A program made the translations under genes and the position numbers. Shown here piece by piece: positions 60,637-64,000 of a stretch of DNA of 64,000 nucleotides. Numbering within the stretch: the stretch's first letter is position 1; every line of letters begins with the position of its first letter. The notes beneath the pieces were generated by a model. The model saw nothing but the letters and a program-made list of their open reading frames with translations. It had not been told where the DNA came from and did no database searches. The stretch is from assembly GCA_025403435.1 (NCBI GenBank), contig JAJQZP010000044.1, positions 584,269-648,268 of the forward strand, given 5' to 3'. Source of the DNA: Artocarpus heterophyllus (Eukaryota; Streptophyta; Magnoliopsida; Rosales; Moraceae).

Positions 60637-63198
60637 CTATTTGCACCCTATGGGTTTTATCCCTTCAGGTAGGTCTACAAGATCCCAGATTGAATTGGAG
60701 TACATGGACTCCATTTCAAGGTTCATAGCCTCCAGCCATTTTTCCTTCTTAGAATCTTCCATTGCATCACGATATGTCAATGGATCATCTTCACCATTAT
60801 CAGAGATAGCAACATTTGCTTCTCCAAGTTCCCTGTAGCGAGCAGGTGGTCTCATAACCCTCCCACTACGTCGAGGTGGTCTGATATTCTGATAGGGAGA
60901 TGTGGTCTCCTCATTTTGTCCTTCGACAACAGTTTTCAGTTGCGGTCTGATCTGATCAGAAAGTAACTCTTCAAGTACAACTTTGCTACGAGGTTTATAG
61001 TTTGTCATATAATCATTCTCAAGAAAAGTGGCATTTGTCGATACAAGTACTTTCTTTTCCTGTGGACTATAAAACAAACCTCCCCTCGTTCCCTTTGGGT
61101 ATCCCACAAATAAGCATACTTCAGAACGTGGTTCCAACTTCCCGGTCTTACCTTTCAGCACATGTGCTGGACACCCCCATATACGGATATGTCGCATACT
61201 AGGTTTGCGACCATTCCATAACTCTAAAAGTGTTTTTGAAATAGACTTAGATGGAACTATGTTTAGAAGATATACTGCAGTTTGTAGTGCATATCCCCAA
61301 AATGAAGTGGGTAATGATGAGTAGCTGAGCATGGATCTCACCATATCAAGCAACGTTCTATTTCTTCTCTCTGCAACACCATTTTGTTGTGGTGTTCCAG
61401 GTGCGGTGAGTTGTGATAGAATACCATGTTCTATCATATAGTCCTTGAATTCAGTATCAAGGTATTTCCCTCCTCGATCAGATCGAAGACTCTTCACCGT
61501 CTTTCCGAATTGCTTTTCAGCTTTCGCTTGGAATTCTTTGAACTTTTCAAAAGTTTCAGATTTTCTTTGCATTAGGTATATGTAACCATACCTTGAATAA
61601 TCATCAATAAATGTGACGAAATATTCGTAACCACCACGTGCTTGTACATTCAATGGACCACAAACGTCCGAATGTATTAGCTCAAGTGATTCCTTGGCCC
61701 TTTTGCGTTTTGCAGAGAAAGGCCTCTTAGTCATTTTACCTTCAAGACAAGATTCACAAACTGGTAGAAAACTAACTTTTAGCTCTTTTAAAGGACCTTC
61801 ATTTACCAGTCTGTTAATTCTATCAAGGTTAACGTGACCTAATCTAAGGTGCCATAGGTATGTATCATTATCAGAAGAAATCTTTTGCTTCTTGGGTTTT
61901 GGTTGTTCAACTTTGAACATTTTGGTATTGAGCAGTGCTTCTTCATTAGGCCTTAAGGTGTAAAACCCATTTTCTAGATGCGTAGAACAAATATCCAAAC
62001 CATTTCTAGAAATATTAACATAATTATTATTAAAAGAAACATTAAACATTTGTTCAAACAACCTGAAAACATAAATCAAATTTCTACGAAAACAAGGAAT
62101 GTAATAAACATTGTCTAAAATTAAAAACTTATTTCTAAAATAAAGTTTAACAACTTCCATTGCTCTTGCCGAAACAACCTCTCCCATTCCAACTCTCATC
62201 GTTTGTTCCCCGTCGGCAAGCTCCCTTGAAGAACTAAGCATCTGCAAAGAAGAACAAACATGGTTAGTTGCCCCTGAATCAATTATCCAAGGTGAAGTAT
62301 CATCTTCAATTAAACAAGCTTCTAAAATGAGTAAATCTGATTTACCGTTGTTCTTCTTTTCTTTGAGCTCCTGAAGATACTTCTTGCAGTTTCTCTTCCA
62401 GTGCCCAACTACGCCGTAGTGGAAACATTTTCCTTTAGGCTTCTTTTGGTTTGAGCTCTTTTTGTTGTTGTTGCTTTTGTTCTTCTTAGGTTGCCCTCCA
62501 TTCTTAGACTTACCACTTCTTTCAGTCCCCTTCCTCTTCTTATTCTTTTGAGCAGAAGAGGAGGGTTGAGCTTCTGCAACATTTGCCTCAGCTTCTTTAG
62601 TCTTTTCTTTCAAAATAGACTCGAAGGTTTGAAGCTCATTAAGCAACTCAGTCATGTTATATTTCAGCTTGTTCATGAAATAGTTGCTTTTGAACTGAAG
62701 GAACGCAGGGGAGAGGGTTTCCAAAATCATCCCCACCTGTGTGGCTTCATCTATCACAGCCCCGTTGACCTCAGCCTCATGGAGATAGTTAACCATGTTG
62801 AGAACATGTTCTCTGACCGAAATCCCTGCCTTCATTTTTGCATTCATTACTGCCTTAACGGCTTCGTGGCATGCCTTTTCAGAAGGTTTACCAAACATGT
62901 CTTGCAGAGACTGCATTATCTCATAAGCGGTCTCCATGCTTTCGTGCTTCATCCTAAGCACGTCAGACATGCCAGCCAAAAGAAAACAGCGGGCCTTATT
63001 GTTCGCCTCGATCCAACGATCATATGCTTCCCGTACATTACGAGGAGCATTGGTAGTAGGCTCTGGAGGACATTCCTCCGTCAGGACAAACTTGTAACTT
63101 TCGCAAATTAGTACAATGTTCATGTTACTCTTCCACTTGACAAAATTATCTCCGGTTAATTTTTCATTTGAGAGAATTGCGATGATTGGATTAGACAT
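60637..63198 (-). CDS. Copia Gag-protease-integrase polyprotein (cut before RT)
   Basis: Start chosen at the ATG at 63198 (MSNPIIAILSNEKL), which fits copia Gag starts; an in-frame ATG lies 30 bases further upstream. Counting from that upstream ATG: Gag to about 230; lysine-rich stretch 225-266; zinc knuckle C268-C281 whose second cysteine is tyrosine (CFHYG); protease WIIDSGATNHV (314-324); H-H-C-C finger (460-494); integrase triad D521, D584, E620, with GGK in place of the common GGE after the second D. The frame ends at a stop just after the start of RT (about residue 863). The long frame suggests a fairly young copy, but it cannot encode a complete Pol. Confidence 0.85.
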   Translation of the reverse strand: MSNPIIAILSNEKLTGDNFVKWKSNMNIVLICESYKFVLTEECPPEPTTNAPRNVREAYDRWIEANNKARCFLLAGMSDVLRMKHESMETAYEIMQSLQDMFGKPSEKACHEAVKAVMNAKMKAGISVREHVLNMVNYLHEAEVNGAVIDEATQVGMILETLSPAFLQFKSNYFMNKLKYNMTELLNELQTFESILKEKTKEAEANVAEAQPSSSAQKNKKRKGTERSGKSKNGGQPKKNKSNNNKKSSNQKKPKGKCFHYGVVGHWKRNCKKYLQELKEKKNNGKSDLLILEACLIEDDTSPWIIDSGATNHVCSSLQMLSSSRELADGEQTMRVGMGEVVSARAMEVVKLYFRNKFLILDNVYYIPCFRRNLIYVFRLFEQMFNVSFNNNYVNISRNGLDICSTHLENGFYTLRPNEEALLNTKMFKVEQPKPKKQKISSDNDTYLWHLRLGHVNLDRINRLVNEGPLKELKVSFLPVCESCLEGKMTKRPFSAKRKRAKESLELIHSDVCGPLNVQARGGYEYFVTFIDDYSRYGYIYLMQRKSETFEKFKEFQAKAEKQFGKTVKSLRSDRGGKYLDTEFKDYMIEHGILSQLTAPGTPQQNGVAERRNRTLLDMVRSMLSYSSLPTSFWGYALQTAVYLLNIVPSKSISKTLLELWNGRKPSMRHIRIWGCPAHVLKGKTGKLEPRSEVCLFVGYPKGTRGGLFYSPQEKKVLVSTNATFLENDYMTNYKPRSKVVLEELLSDQIRPQLKTVVEGQNEETTSPYQNIRPPRRSGRVMRPPARYRELGEANVAISDNGEDDPLTYRDAMEDSKKEKWLEAMNLEMESMYSNSIWDLVDLPEGIKPIGCK

Positions 63199-64000
63199 TG
63201 TTGCTGTAATAAATAAATAAAATAGCATAAATTAAAAAGGTTGCATAAACATCATAAATATATGTTTTGAAATAGTAAACGTGATGCATGATGCATATGA
63301 AAAACACAAAAAATATTTTACTAATTCCACGATTATTCAATTTTAATAAATAAAGTGCCGCCGTAGGGTAGGCCAAATTATTTATGAATTGAATTGAGAC
63401 ATTCTCAATTAATAAATATATTCAAAATATCTCATATTTTCTATATTTATTAATAACCGTTTATTTTGGTCAAGATATAATTAACAATTTAATTATGTCT
63501 TTATGAGTGTAACCCACTATTTTGGATTTTAACAACTTAACTCAAAATTGCCGCCATAGGGTAGGTCAATTTTGAAATACATTATAAAATCCTATCTCAA
63601 GGAAGCCAACCTTGATATTGATTTAAATGGACACCCTTCGTAGGGAGGACGAAATCAAAGCGTCGGGAGGCGCCACCTAAGTCTCACGGTGTTGTACTAA
63701 TAGTGGAGACCGCATGTTATATTGTCATATTGCCTTCTCCCACTCATTATTTTAAAAGATGTGTTTTATCTTATAAAACATCATATGTTTTATAATTCTA
63801 GTAGATAAAAACAATTTTTAATTACTAGATTATATTATGTGTTAATAGAATCTCATTCTATTTACACTTAAATAAATTACCAGATTTTTAAAAAATCTAA
63901 ATTTATTATGAATTGTCTAAGTTACCGAATATTAAACAATTTAAAATTAGATAACTTAGAATTAATGTGAATTTTACCAAGTCTTAACTATTAAAACTAA
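63199..64000 (-). other. Copia 5' leader (untranslated internal region)
   Basis: AT-rich with two copies of GCCGCCRTAGGGTAGGYC (about 63357-63374 and 63551-63568) and a GC-richer block (63630-63715). No primer site or LTR end is seen, so the 5' LTR is beyond the window. Confidence 0.6.

Larger units (their letters stand above)
57209..64000 (-). mobile_element. Ty1/copia retrotransposon, 5' LTR outside the window
   Basis: On the minus strand: leader (above 63198), gag-protease-integrase frame, broken RT, RNase H, purine tract (GTGGGAGA, about 59199-59206) and 3' LTR. The domain order protease-integrase-RT-RNase H defines Ty1/copia. GTTGA just left of 57209 is a candidate target duplication; the partner lies beyond 64000. 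Confidence 0.88.

Noticed and set aside
62491..63111. 206-codon plus-strand frame opposite copia gag
   Set aside because: Antisense shadow of the polyprotein frame; no domain.
1..64000. CRISPR arrays, prokaryotic operons, riboswitches
   Set aside because: The window is plant nuclear DNA; the direct repeats seen are LTRs, microsatellites or duplications.

Overview
The window is nuclear DNA of a flowering plant, most likely a eudicot. It holds a ten-exon SPX-MFS phosphate transporter gene, Ty3/gypsy and Ty1/copia elements primed from initiator-Met tRNA, AT-rich intergenic DNA and MITE-like elements. No prokaryotic, plastid or phage features are seen.

Layout. (1) 1-35518: a head-to-tail array of five units of about 6.6 kb. 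It is really six LTRs of about 2.39 kb (TGTGACACCC...GGGGCGTTACA) alternating with five internal regions of about 4.2 kb, neighbouring units sharing an LTR. Each internal region has a tRNA-iMet primer site just inside the left LTR and a purine tract just before the right LTR, but no gag or pol. Instead it carries two cargo genes in the same order: a 173-residue cysteine-rich basic protein that resembles the nucleic-acid-binding proteins of carlavirus-type plant viruses, and an intronless 216-residue LOG-family (cytokinin phosphoribohydrolase-like) protein with an altered active-site segment. (2) 35519-43324: a decayed chromovirus-type Ty3/gypsy element. The array sits inside its 5' LTR, and its LTR 3' half, primer-site leader and purine-tract flank are recognisably related to those of the array units. 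(3) 43325-44400: an inverted fragment of another gypsy integrase and small tandem repeats. (4) 45432-50012, minus strand: an apparently intact SPX-MFS (PHT5/VPT, vacuolar phosphate) gene. (5) 50700-57208: intergenic DNA with MITE-like elements and a tandem duplication. (6) 57209-64000, minus strand: a Ty1/copia element with its 3' LTR, a long gag-protease-integrase frame and broken RT/RNase H; its 5' LTR lies beyond the window.

The most notable content is the non-autonomous LTR element family with two non-retroviral cargo genes. A reasonable reading is that the units are mobilised by the enzymes of a related chromovirus, and that they were multiplied locally by LTR-LTR unequal recombination. 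Whether the cargo is expressed or useful to element or host cannot be told from sequence alone. Three of five copies of the virus-like gene and all five LOG-like copies are open. The frameshifts seen are in homopolymers and could be assembly errors.
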